A stretch of 38,937 bases of DNA from contig CAMVLT010000034.1 in the NCBI GenBank assembly GCA_947168395.1, positions 1-38,937 of the forward strand, read 5' to 3'. This DNA is from an uncultured Prevotellaceae bacterium. GTDB taxonomy: Bacteria; Bacteroidota; Bacteroidia; Bacteroidales; Bacteroidaceae. The notes under the pieces were generated by a model. The model did not search any database. It was not told the DNA's origin and worked only from the letters and a program-made list of their open reading frames with translations. Position numbers and translations under genes: made by a program. This document shows, piece after piece, positions 1 through 6,390 of this stretch; within the stretch, counting starts at the first letter, position 1, and every line of letters begins with the position of its first letter.

Positions 1-40
1 GAAATATGCAAATTTTCATTCCACTTTAATTATTAGAGCG

Positions 41-48
41 CAAAGTTA
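41..48 (-). promoter_or_regulatory. Leftward -7 promoter box for a gene beyond the left edge
   Basis: CAAAGTTA on the plus strand reads TAACTTTG on the minus strand, matching the Bacteroidetes -7 consensus TAnnTTTG. It would drive a gene whose start lies left of base 1. No gene body is visible here, so this is a motif match only. Confidence 0.4.
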
Positions 49-119
49 GAGTCCCCATGATTCATGGTATAAAAATGTTAAAAGCATTTGGATGGGAATA
101 ATATTATGTAACTAATTTG

Positions 120-127
120 TATCTTTG
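120..127 (+). promoter_or_regulatory. -7 promoter box before the DUF2019-like gene
   Basis: TATCTTTG at 120-127 fits TAnnTTTG. A TTTG at 87-90 is 29 nt upstream, longer than the usual 19-20 nt, so the -33 element is uncertain. The box ends 15 nt before the ATG at 143, giving a very short leader. It also shows that the TTG at 125 is promoter sequence and not the start codon. Confidence 0.5.
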
Positions 128-142
128 CATAAAAAAGGAATT

Positions 143-508
143 ATGAAAAGTATCGAAGAAGCTATCAGCATATTTGAAAATAGTGTCGCAATCCAAGCCC
201 AAACTTTTGAGACGGGTGATTACAAGAAAGGTAATAGGCACTTTAAGTTATATATGCAAAGCATTGTTTATCTTTATGAACATAACCATTTAGCCGATTT
301 GGAACCATTGCTTAAGCATGAAAATGTTGGAGTCAGGTCAACAGCTGCTTATGCTTTGTTGCCCATAATGGAGGAAAAGAGTAAAGCTGTTTTGCAAGAA
401 ATTGCTAATAACAATTATGGAATACATAGTTTAAATGCAGAGAGAACATTACAACGATGGAATGACAATGAGATAATTTTCCCTTATCAAGCTGGCTTTC
501 ATTGGTAA
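143..508 (+). CDS. DUF2019/HEAT-like small protein
   Basis: A 121-residue helical protein with no signal peptide or membrane segment. The stretch around LEPLLKHENVGVRSTAAYAL looks like one HEAT-type helical hairpin, followed by a second helix pair (EEKSKAVLQEIA...LNAERTLQRW). This arrangement and length resemble DUF2019 proteins, some of which sit beside polymorphic toxin loci as possible immunity proteins; that role is inference here. ATG at 143 was chosen over an upstream TTG because a promoter box covers the TTG. The next gene starts 26 nt after the stop and is probably co-transcribed. No toxin gene is visible in the window. Confidence 0.65.
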   Translation: MKSIEEAISIFENSVAIQAQTFETGDYKKGNRHFKLYMQSIVYLYEHNHLADLEPLLKHENVGVRSTAAYALLPIMEEKSKAVLQEIANNNYGIHSLNAERTLQRWNDNEIIFPYQAGFHW

Positions 509-534
509 AATAACAATAACAAATTACATACATT

Positions 535-1194
535 ATGGAAAAGACAACTGGCAAGGGATTGATGTTGATTGAAAGACTGGCTCAGGTATTTGAAACAGAA
601 CCGGAAAATGATTGTGAGCTGCGTAACGAAGAGAAAGACTTCTATGTGGAAATAGACCTTGAGGAGAAAGGGTTAGAGGTTCGGATAAACACGTTCGTCA
701 ACCCTTATACTCAGGATGTGCCATCGGTATATGAAGAGCGACTGTCAAGACTTGACTTTCTAAAGCAAATTGCTACAATTGATGCATACGAACCAAGCAA
801 ATTAGGATCTATGCAGATAAAACTGACAATACCTGTTGCAGATGTTACTGACGAGCAACTGAAACGATTGAGGGACGTCATCTTCCAGATGCACAGCGAA
901 CAAGTGCCGAACGAAAGCCTTGTCTGGTTCAAGTCCAAGTACAACGATGATGTCTGCTACTTTGAAGGCAATATGTGGTGGTATCCACGTCGTGCAGTCA
1001 TCATGGGCGAGGACGGTTATGAACGCTATGACTTCTCCGACGAACTGAAGTTCGACATTGGAATGTGGGATATCGTGACAGGCGACTACGACCAACTGGA
1101 GAACTCCGATTCGTTTGAACTGATAACTCAGACGGCGTTCCAGGATATTTGGGATAAGACGGAGAAAGAACATGAGCCTGAGCCTTGGGAGTAG
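535..1194 (+). CDS. Hypothetical acidic cytoplasmic protein
   Basis: A 219-residue acidic protein (many Glu and Asp) without a signal peptide or membrane segment. I do not recognise a family. It alternates predicted beta stretches (KDFYVEIDLEEKGLEVRINTF, IKLTIPVADVT) with helices, and has aromatic clusters near residues 142-152 (CYFEGNMWWYPRR) and at the C-terminus. It follows the DUF2019-like gene by 26 nt and is probably in the same operon. A pair of small acidic proteins like this would fit an immunity or accessory gene pair, but nothing in the sequence proves it. A 490-bp non-coding stretch containing an inverted-repeat element follows. Confidence 0.6.
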   Translation: MEKTTGKGLMLIERLAQVFETEPENDCELRNEEKDFYVEIDLEEKGLEVRINTFVNPYTQDVPSVYEERLSRLDFLKQIATIDAYEPSKLGSMQIKLTIPVADVTDEQLKRLRDVIFQMHSEQVPNESLVWFKSKYNDDVCYFEGNMWWYPRRAVIMGEDGYERYDFSDELKFDIGMWDIVTGDYDQLENSDSFELITQTAFQDIWDKTEKEHEPEPWE

Positions 1195-1221
1195 ATGAGT
1201 AAGTCACGGGGACTGTCAGGA

Positions 1222-1399
1222 ATCATGGGGTCGGTTCTACTGATCACTTTTGAAGTTTCTGTATTACACATCGTTCTTGACTCCCTGTGCACTTCCATCG
1301 GTTCAATTGTTTTCAAATGCGAAGGCAAAGATACGAACTTATTCTCGAACATCCAAATTTTCAACGCAGAAAAATGATCAGTAGAACCGACCCCGTGAT
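1222..1399. repeat. 178-bp element with 29-bp inverted-repeat ends
   Basis: The arms at 1222-1250 and 1371-1399 are inverted copies of each other, 27 of 29 bases identical, separated by 120 nt. Each carries the head GGGGTCGGTTCT (1227-1238 forward, 1383-1394 reverse). That head is 11/12 identical to the head of the hairpin at 5504. The interior holds a leftward promoter (1326-1357) but no convincing gene. The rest of the 1195-1684 gap shows only a short inverted pair (CGTGTAC...GTACACG, about 1425-1460). This is probably a non-autonomous REP/MITE-like unit; the class is inference. Confidence 0.75.
1326..1357 (-). promoter_or_regulatory. Orphan leftward consensus promoter inside the 178-bp element
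   Basis: On the minus strand, TTTG (1354-1357), a 20-nt spacer and TATCTTTG (1326-1333) form a full Bacteroidetes promoter. It points left into the element and towards the 3' end of the gene at 535-1194. An ATG at 1298 opens a reading frame antisense to that gene, but the frame has no recognisable product. Confidence 0.55.
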
Positions 1400-1578
1400 C
1401 TGGATGGAATGACGGATCGTCAGATACGTGTACACAGCGGAACTGTCTTCTGCGTACACGACCGATGAGGACATAAGAAACAGAAGTCGCAGGAATCGGA
1501 GAGTGTAAAGAAAGAAGATGCACGGTTTTTGAGTTTTGTGCAACAGCAGAAAATAATCGTAAAAAAGGGGCGAAAAAG

Positions 1579-1610
1579 TTTGGAGCAACACTTTTTTCTT
1601 GCTACCTTTG
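1579..1610 (+). promoter_or_regulatory. Promoter of the 1685-2593 transcription unit
   Basis: TTTG (1579-1582), a 20-nt spacer and TACCTTTG (1603-1610) give a near-perfect Bacteroidetes promoter, about 75 nt before the ATG at 1685. Confidence 0.75.
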
Positions 1611-1684
1611 CAGACGATTCGTCACTAAAAGTTGGCGGGTCGTTTTTTCGTTTATAGCAGTAAATGAAATGAAAGGAAGGAAAG

Positions 1685-2062
1685 ATGACGACGCCCGCGA
1701 AATCTACGATGTCCAGTTGCGGACAGCTACAAATCACTCAGGAGCGAGTGGTGCAGATCGTCGTGCGCATCATCGGTACCGACGGGCTGGAGGAGGCTCG
1801 AAAACAGTTCAAGACGCTGAACGACTGGTTCTGCACGGAGCCGGGCTGGGCCGAGACGGCGGCTGAGGTTTACGCCATCTTCACCGAGGAGCAGAACCGG
1901 CTACGCATGGAGCAGCATGCCCGTGAGCTTGAAATGGCACGTGCCGCCGCTCCCAACGTCTATCAGGTATTGCCGAACGCCATGATGGGGTTGACGACTG
2001 ACGGCGGGAAGGTTGGGCAGCTGTTCATGGACAATCATGGGGAAGTGTTACAGAATAGTTAA
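1685..2062 (+). CDS. Hypothetical cassette protein A (shares C-terminal motif with protein B)
   Basis: A 125-residue protein with no signal peptide. The first 90 residues are mostly helical; a helix near QERVVQIVVRIIG is followed by a charged helix (TEEQNRLRMEQHARELEMARA). The C-terminus carries GQLFMDNHGEV, which also occurs near the N-terminus of the next gene, with matching DNA. ATG 1685 follows a purine-rich GGAAGGAAAG site and a consensus promoter. Protein B starts 12 nt after the stop. I do not recognise the family. The place at the head of a primase/ATPase cassette suggests an accessory role in it (inference). Confidence 0.6.
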   Translation: MTTPAKSTMSSCGQLQITQERVVQIVVRIIGTDGLEEARKQFKTLNDWFCTEPGWAETAAEVYAIFTEEQNRLRMEQHARELEMARAAAPNVYQVLPNAMMGLTTDGGKVGQLFMDNHGEVLQNS

Positions 2063-2074
2063 TTTTATAATCGG

Positions 2075-2593
2075 ATGATGACTGAAGAAGAGAAGATGCA
2101 GATGCTGCGGGAAGTCCTGGGCAGCGGCGCAAAGATAGGCCAGCTGTTCATGGACAATCACGGCGAGGTGACGTATAACGACTATGGCGACACCCCCCAG
2201 CAGGAGCAGAGAATGGTGCGGTCGCGCGCCCGCGATATGATTATAGAATATGTGGGCAGGCTGATGCCTGTGGTAGTGACCGACTTCAGGGAGTGCTTCC
2301 TGAAAATATGGCTGGAGATTCTGGAACAGGATGCCGTGAGCCAGGTGGTGTATGATAGAGGTCGTCAGCAGGGAACACTCTTCAATCGGAACTTGGTGGC
2401 TCAGATATCGCACATGATGGTAGGCGGCCTTATCATCAAGAACACTTCTGATGTCAGGATGGCCGAGTTATTAGAGCCCGAGAAAGGCAGGAATCATCCA
2501 GTCAGAGGAGCATTGAGCGTTTCTCCAGAAGACAAGCGGGTAAAAAAGGCCGTAAATGAGGTGTTGGAGAAACACGGCGTGAAAGTTAAGTGA
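2075..2593 (+). CDS. Hypothetical cassette protein B
   Basis: A 172-residue soluble protein. Residues 20-35 hold KIGQLFMDNHGEV, shared with the end of protein A. The rest looks helical, with a middle segment (VVTDFRECFLKIWLEILEQ) and a conserved-looking patch, GRQQGTLFNRNLVAQI, then HPVRGALSVSPEDKRVKKAV near the C-terminus. I have an impression of similar small proteins near primase-like genes in other Bacteroidales, but I cannot name a family. ATG 2075 is followed directly by another in-frame ATG at 2078, so the true start may be either. A rho-independent terminator follows at 2602. Confidence 0.65.
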   Translation: MMTEEEKMQMLREVLGSGAKIGQLFMDNHGEVTYNDYGDTPQQEQRMVRSRARDMIIEYVGRLMPVVVTDFRECFLKIWLEILEQDAVSQVVYDRGRQQGTLFNRNLVAQISHMMVGGLIIKNTSDVRMAELLEPEKGRNHPVRGALSVSPEDKRVKKAVNEVLEKHGVKVK

Positions 2594-2601
2594 AAGTTCA
2601 A

Positions 2602-2626
2602 GGGTGCTGAAAGGCATCCTTTTTTA
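2602..2626 (+). terminator. Rho-independent terminator after cassette protein B
   Basis: GGGTGC-TGAAAG-GCATCC folds into a 6-bp stem (one G-U pair) and is followed by a run of T (2620-2625). It separates the 1685-2593 unit from the KilAC-like gene downstream. Confidence 0.65.
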
Positions 2627-2701
2627 TTGATTATCAGCGACTTGCAAGAATGAAAGTTTGGGATGAAACTTTCTTTCTTTTTTTCACTCACATTATTTTC
2701 C

Positions 2702-2839
2702 GACCTTTGCATCGTGATTCAAAAGAATCATCGCTCTTTGAGACTTTGCCTCGAAAAGCGGCATCGCCTCAACAAAGCCCAAGCCAGCTGGCTCTGTTTT
2801 CGGCTCGCGCGCTCTTTGACATTTTTACATTTAAGGACT
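2702..2839 (+). promoter_or_regulatory. Promoter-like box and long leader of the KilAC-like gene
   Basis: GACCTTTG (2702-2709) resembles the -7 box except for its first base; no clear -33 box is seen. The next 130 nt are non-coding. They include a hairpin TGATTC-AAAA-GAATCA (2715-2730) and CTTTGA-type boxes, with a site TTAAGGA just before the ATG at 2840. A leader this long could carry post-transcriptional control, but I see no known riboswitch. Confidence 0.35.
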
Positions 2840-3199
2840 ATGACACAAGAAGAAAGACTGATGATGCAGCCTACGCAGGAATACATACGCAAGCTGCAAC
2901 AGAAACGTAATGCGGGCACTGAGGACTGCATGCTCTCTACCGACCTGGCAAGGGAGCTGGGAATCAACGCCCCGGATCTGCACCACTTCTTAATAGATGT
3001 GGGATTCCTCTTTCGCGAGCGTTCAACTCGCGAGCTGAAGCTTTGCAAACCTTTTGCAGGGCTTGGATATGCTAAGACCCGTAGCCACTTCCGCTACAAC
3101 TCGAAGGGCGACCTAACGGAGACGCGCTTCCCGGTGTGGACCAAGAAGGGGCAGGAGTTTATAAGGAAATTGTTTAAAAGTAAAAAAGTAAAAAGGTAA
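2840..3199 (+). CDS. KilAC-like winged-helix protein
   Basis: A 119-residue protein resembling the KilAC domain, the C-terminal DNA-binding module of phage antirepressors. Matching features are LSTDLARELGINAPDLHHFLIDVGFLF (residues 34-60), a REL.L strand, the GYAKTRSHF segment and the closing WTKKGQEFIRKLF. It stands alone, without an N-terminal Bro/KilA domain. ATG 2840 is used because AAGGA lies 2 nt upstream and homology begins after it; longer in-frame starts lie in leader sequence. The last residues (KSKKVKR) are encoded by a GTAAAAA-type short repeat, so the tail may be recent. The next gene starts 5 nt downstream. It probably regulates the cassette (inference). Confidence 0.7.
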   Translation: MTQEERLMMQPTQEYIRKLQQKRNAGTEDCMLSTDLARELGINAPDLHHFLIDVGFLFRERSTRELKLCKPFAGLGYAKTRSHFRYNSKGDLTETRFPVWTKKGQEFIRKLFKSKKVKR

Positions 3200-3204
3200 A
3201 GAAC

Positions 3205-3600
3205 ATGAAACAGACAATCATTATTACTGAGAGCCCTGAACAGCAGGGATGGAACAAGAACACAGAACTCTGCATGGACGTGAAGACCTACCTGCGCAGC
3301 GATAGCCGCATGAAGGCAGGCAAGGACTACCACGGCGTGCTGCGTCGCGACGTGACTTGCGAGGAGTTCCACTACAACGAGGTGATGACCTTCGTTGAGA
3401 CCACTAACCAGAAGCGAGTGAAGCGCAACCCGCACATCTACGAGGGCGAGCACATCACGGTCACCCGCCGCGACGACGGCACCTACCACCCGAACTTCCG
3501 ACCGATACACACGGGCCCGGGATTCAACGTTGCCCAGTATGCCACCGACGTGGCCAACGAACTGATGTGGGCGCTGGAGGGCCTGGTAGAGGAAGAGTGA
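3205..3600 (+). CDS. Hypothetical cassette protein C
   Basis: A 131-residue soluble protein that I do not recognise. Several charged strands can be seen (ITVTRRDDGTYHPNF, residues 89-103) before a C-terminal helix (VAQYATDVANELMWALEGL). It starts 5 nt after the KilAC-like gene and precedes the inverted-repeat/AT-rich region at 3622-3766, so it probably shares a transcript with the KilAC-like gene. There is no signal peptide and no catalytic motif. GC content is high and codon use is like the ATPase gene that follows. Confidence 0.6.
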   Translation: MKQTIIITESPEQQGWNKNTELCMDVKTYLRSDSRMKAGKDYHGVLRRDVTCEEFHYNEVMTFVETTNQKRVKRNPHIYEGEHITVTRRDDGTYHPNFRPIHTGPGFNVAQYATDVANELMWALEGLVEEE

Positions 3601-3621
3601 AAAGGTGAAAATGGTCCGGCT

Positions 3622-3766
3622 GTTCCAGTTCCAGTTGTTCCAATTAAAAAATGAGAGGGTGGGGTTGCTTTTAAGATTGTGTAACTAACTAATAATTAGA
3701 TAGTTATATATATCTACGCTGGTAACACCCCCTTCAAAAAACAACTGGAACAACTGGAACTGGAAC
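3622..3766. repeat. 21-bp perfect inverted repeat around an AT-rich palindromic tract
   Basis: Arms at 3622-3642 and 3746-3766 are exact inverted copies made of short iterons (TTCCAGTTCCAGTTG in one, CAACTGGAACAACTGGAA in the other). The 103-nt interval contains an AT-rich palindrome, AACTAACTAAT-A-ATTAGATAGTT (3683-3705, 10 of 11 paired), followed by TATATATAT. There is no gene between 3601 and 3806 and no clear promoter box. Possible roles are a replication origin for the neighbouring primase/ATPase, an operator region, or an mRNA structure; all three are inference. Confidence 0.75.
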
Positions 3767-3806
3767 GCCCAGACCTACAATTATTCATTTAAAACACTGA
3801 AATACA

Positions 3807-5096
3807 ATGAGATACGATATTACAAAACCAACGGCACCTAAGATGCCGACGCTTGGAAAAGGGACAGAATGCATCAAATTGCTGCTCTCACAGGCCTCAA
3901 AAGACATGCACGAGCCGCTCGTTCCGATGCTTTTCCCTCCTCTTGGCGCACACATCAGCGGTGCGGAATTTCAGTATCCTGACCTCACTTGGCAGGAACC
4001 GACGGGCTTAATGGCCAATCTGGTGGCCGATTCTGGCTGTAACAAGGGCCAATTGTCCTATCTTGTTGAGGCTATCTGTCGCGACTTCCGTGAGCACGAC
4101 AAGAGTGAGTTGGCGAAGATCGAGGCTTGGCAGCGGCTTCCCAAGAGCAACGACAAGCCAGCACGTCCTGAGGTGGCCCTGTTCTTCCCTCCTGCTGATT
4201 GCACACGTGCTGCCTTCATTCAGAACGGCATAGCCCTTGAGAAGTTCGGAGGTCGCACCCAGTACCTCAACATGCCCGAGGTTGAGATGGCCGACGGCCT
4301 GTGCGGAGGTCACAAGCAGGTGTCGCACATGCTGCGCAACATCTATGACGTGAAGCGTGCCGGTGCCCTCAGAGCCACCGACGGCGGCGTGACGGGCGAC
4401 CCGATGCTTCGCGTTTGCCTGACACTCTCGGCCACGCCCTTCAGCGTCAGGAAGTTCTACGAACGGGAACTCCACAACGGCACCTTCGGGCGCATGGTAT
4501 TCTCTTACAAGTCGCGCACCAGCCGCGACGGGCGCATACCAAGACTGGGCAAGTTCACCGACGAGTTCTACCAGAAGCTGGACGAGTACCTGGCACGCCT
4601 CGGCAGCTGCAAGGGCCGCTTCATCATCCGTCCGCTGAACAAGCTGACCGACCGCCTGGCCCAGGACATAGCCTCGCTGGCCGACCTGACGGACGACGAC
4701 ATCCTGTGGGACATGAGCAAGCGTGCCCTGCACAGTGCCTGGAAAGCGGGTTGCATCCTATGGGTGCTCAATAATCAGACGTTTTCCAAGGCGATAGCCG
4801 ACACAGTAGAGTGGCTGGTCTTTCGCGACATCTGGAGTAAGATGCAGGTCTTTGCCGACATGCTTGGCAAGGATGCTGACCCGACGAACGAAGCACAGCG
4901 CCGTGGTCCGAAGAACATGCTCGACTCGCTGCCTGACACGTTCAACGAGGCGCAGCTGGAAGCCCTCCGCCTGGAGATTGGCAAGAGCAAGGAAGGCACC
5001 AGCGGGCAGTTGCGTAAATGGCTGTTCCGCAAGTTCATCACCTACTCCGCCCAGACGGGACTGTACACCAAGACCGAAGAATACCTGAAACAGTAG
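3807..5096 (+). CDS. DUF3987-like primase-helicase ATPase
   Basis: A 429-residue cytoplasmic protein resembling DUF3987-type P-loop ATPases found with primases in Bacteroidales mobile elements. The phosphate-binding region appears to be DSGCNKGQLSYLV (about residues 74-86), a divergent Walker A with GCNKGQ in place of GxxGKS/T. QYLNMPEVEMADGL (about residues 152-165) fits Walker B, and LTLSATPFSVRKF (about 206-218) a sensor-like strand. It lacks the N-terminal VirE/BT4734-type domain often fused to larger homologues. It lies between the inverted-repeat region and the CHC2-Toprim gene. Helicase or DNA-loading activity is inferred from family resemblance; the altered P-loop leaves ATPase activity uncertain. 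Confidence 0.65.
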   Translation: MRYDITKPTAPKMPTLGKGTECIKLLLSQASKDMHEPLVPMLFPPLGAHISGAEFQYPDLTWQEPTGLMANLVADSGCNKGQLSYLVEAICRDFREHDKSELAKIEAWQRLPKSNDKPARPEVALFFPPADCTRAAFIQNGIALEKFGGRTQYLNMPEVEMADGLCGGHKQVSHMLRNIYDVKRAGALRATDGGVTGDPMLRVCLTLSATPFSVRKFYERELHNGTFGRMVFSYKSRTSRDGRIPRLGKFTDEFYQKLDEYLARLGSCKGRFIIRPLNKLTDRLAQDIASLADLTDDDILWDMSKRALHSAWKAGCILWVLNNQTFSKAIADTVEWLVFRDIWSKMQVFADMLGKDADPTNEAQRRGPKNMLDSLPDTFNEAQLEALRLEIGKSKEGTSGQLRKWLFRKFITYSAQTGLYTKTEEYLKQ

Positions 5097-5097
5097 A

Positions 5098-5234
5098 CCC
5101 TCCCCCCGCCCTCCCTGTGAGGGAGGGGGTGATTACCTCAAGCAGCAACAACAAAACCATTGACAATCAATAGTAGAATACCCCCCAACAAGCATTCTAC
5201 TCCCCTCCCTCGCAGGGAGGGGCTGGGGGGAGAG
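5098..5234. repeat. Inverted pair of GC-rich palindromic repeats
   Basis: Two copies of a GC-rich hairpin unit lie head to head: CCCTCCCT-GTG-AGGGAGGG (5109-5127) and CCCCTCCCT-CGC-AGGGAGGGG (5202-5222). Each has a C6/G6 flank (TCCCCCC on the left, GGGGGG on the right), so the whole 137 bp is also an inverted repeat. The right copy runs into the ribosome-binding region of the primase gene (ATG 5242). A related unit lies inside that gene at 5990-6020. Confidence 0.8.
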
Positions 5235-5241
5235 TCTTCTT

Positions 5242-6192
5242 ATGGAAAAGTATGAATTGCAGAAGCTTCGCGACCTGCCCATTGAGGAAGTCGCGGAGCG
5301 GCTTGGAATGCGGGTGGTGAGACACAAGTGCCTCTGCCCGTTTCACGACGACCACCATGCCTCGCTCTCGTTCAAGGTGAGCAAGAACACCTTCCGTTGC
5401 TTCGTTTGTGGGGCAAGCGGAGGCACCATTGACTTGGTGATGAAATATCTGAATAAAGATTTTAAGGAGGCTTGCCGTTGGTTGGGAGGCGAAAGTGCAC
5501 AAAGGGGACGGTTCTCTTTGTGTACTTCTACACAAAGAGAACCGTCCCCGGCATGCGCGTTTGATGCGAGTCGATTTGAAAGGTATTTTGAGCGGCCTTG
5601 GCTGAACGAAGAGGCTCGGCGGTTCCTGTTTGAGGAGCGGCGGATGGACCCTCGCGTGGTGGCGTGGTGTAGGTTGACCTCGTGGAAAGACTGCAAGGGG
5701 GTGCCCTGGCTGCAGATACCTTATTATAATAGGGAAGGTCAGTTGGTGGGCGTGCAGAATCGCAACCTCATCCGTGGAGCCTTGCCCCGCTTCCGCTTCC
5801 CTGCCGGGTCGCAATGCGGCATCTACAACCTGCCCGTGCTGAACTTGCTGAAGCCTGGCGACGAGCTCTACATCACCGAGGGCTGCAGCGACTGCTGGGC
5901 CATGCTCTCGGCGGGTCACAAAGCCATCGCCATCCCCTCGGCCACGCTGCTGAGCCAGAAGGACAAAGAACTGCTCCAAACCCTTGACTCCTCCCCCAAT
6001 GGGGGGAGGCCGGGAGGGGGCTTCACCTTCCACATGTACCCCGACCGCGACGCACCCGGCGAGCGTCTGTTCCTCCAGTTGCAGCAGGTGCTGCCCAGCC
6101 TGGTACACCACCAGCTGCCGCCGGGGTGCAAGGATTTCAGCGACTATTATCTGTCAGATGAAAAATTCAGACAAGCGGAACTGCCCCCATAA
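5242..6192 (+). CDS. CHC2 zinc-finger/Toprim primase-like protein with two in-frame repeat insertions
   Basis: A 316-residue DNA primase-like protein. The N-terminus has a CHC2 zinc finger: C32-P-F-H35 and C53-F-V-C56. A Toprim domain follows: ITEG with Glu213, Asp217, and YPDRD with Asp268/Asp270. The core RNA-polymerase domain of full DnaG is missing or very reduced (DnaG is about 600 residues). This short form is typical of plasmid, phage and island primases. Residues 88-103 are encoded by a perfect 46-nt hairpin (5504-5549), and residues 249-260 by a GC-rich repeat (5990-6020). Both keep the frame and lie between domains or in a Toprim loop. It probably works with the ATPase gene upstream. 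Confidence 0.8.
   Translation: MEKYELQKLRDLPIEEVAERLGMRVVRHKCLCPFHDDHHASLSFKVSKNTFRCFVCGASGGTIDLVMKYLNKDFKEACRWLGGESAQRGRFSLCTSTQREPSPACAFDASRFERYFERPWLNEEARRFLFEERRMDPRVVAWCRLTSWKDCKGVPWLQIPYYNREGQLVGVQNRNLIRGALPRFRFPAGSQCGIYNLPVLNLLKPGDELYITEGCSDCWAMLSAGHKAIAIPSATLLSQKDKELLQTLDSSPNGGRPGGGFTFHMYPDRDAPGERLFLQLQQVLPSLVHHQLPPGCKDFSDYYLSDEKFRQAELPP
5504..5549. repeat. Perfect REP-like hairpin inside the primase gene
   Basis: Arms of 21 nt (5504-5524 and 5529-5549) pair perfectly around the loop CTTC. The head is GGGGACGGTTCT. The unit lies between the zinc-finger and Toprim parts and is translated as RGRFSLCTSTQREPSP. The palindrome and head resemble REP elements moved by REP-associated tyrosine transposases (RAYTs); no such transposase is in the window. 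Confidence 0.85.
5990..6020. repeat. GC-rich palindromic repeat inside the Toprim domain
   Basis: CTCCCCC-AAT-GGGGGGAG (5991-6008) followed by GCCGGGAGGGGG (6009-6020) has the same hairpin-plus-G-tract design as the units at 5098-5234. It is translated as SSPNGGRPGGG, a Gly/Pro-rich loop before the Toprim Asp-x-Asp motif. Confidence 0.75.
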
Positions 6193-6206
6193 GGCTCCGA
6201 ACTCCG

Positions 6207-6290
6207 CTCCGAGCAAACTCGGAGATTAAGTAGGGTAAACCCAGGGTTTAGTTACGGTAAACCTCCAGTTTACCCTACCTAAACTCCGAG
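6207..6290. repeat. Multi-hairpin intergenic repeat after the primase gene
   Basis: Three nested structures follow the primase stop: CTCCGAG-CAAA-CTCGGAG (6207-6224); an imperfect 23-bp inverted repeat (6218-6240 with 6268-6290, 21 of 23 paired, containing GTAGGGTAAAC/GTTTACCCTAC); and GGTTTA...TAAACC (6245-6263). There is no T-run, so it is not a classic terminator. The 6193-6454 gap also holds the GGGGACGGGT core at 6367-6376 and the SusD terminator. Confidence 0.7.
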
Positions 6291-6390
6291 CCCCGTTTTC
6301 AGAGTGCTTCGAGGCAGTTTCCGCAGTTTTTCTGTAACGTGAAAATATTTTACAAGCAGATGCTGCGGGGACGGGTGAGTAGTAAGACAA

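Noticed and set aside
1195..1377. 60-codon frame starting at the stop of the 535-1194 gene
   Set aside because: It runs into the inverted-repeat element and its product is not recognisable; the ATG overlap is chance.
2702..2839. Riboswitch in the leader of the KilAC-like gene
   Set aside because: Only one short hairpin was seen and no known aptamer pattern.
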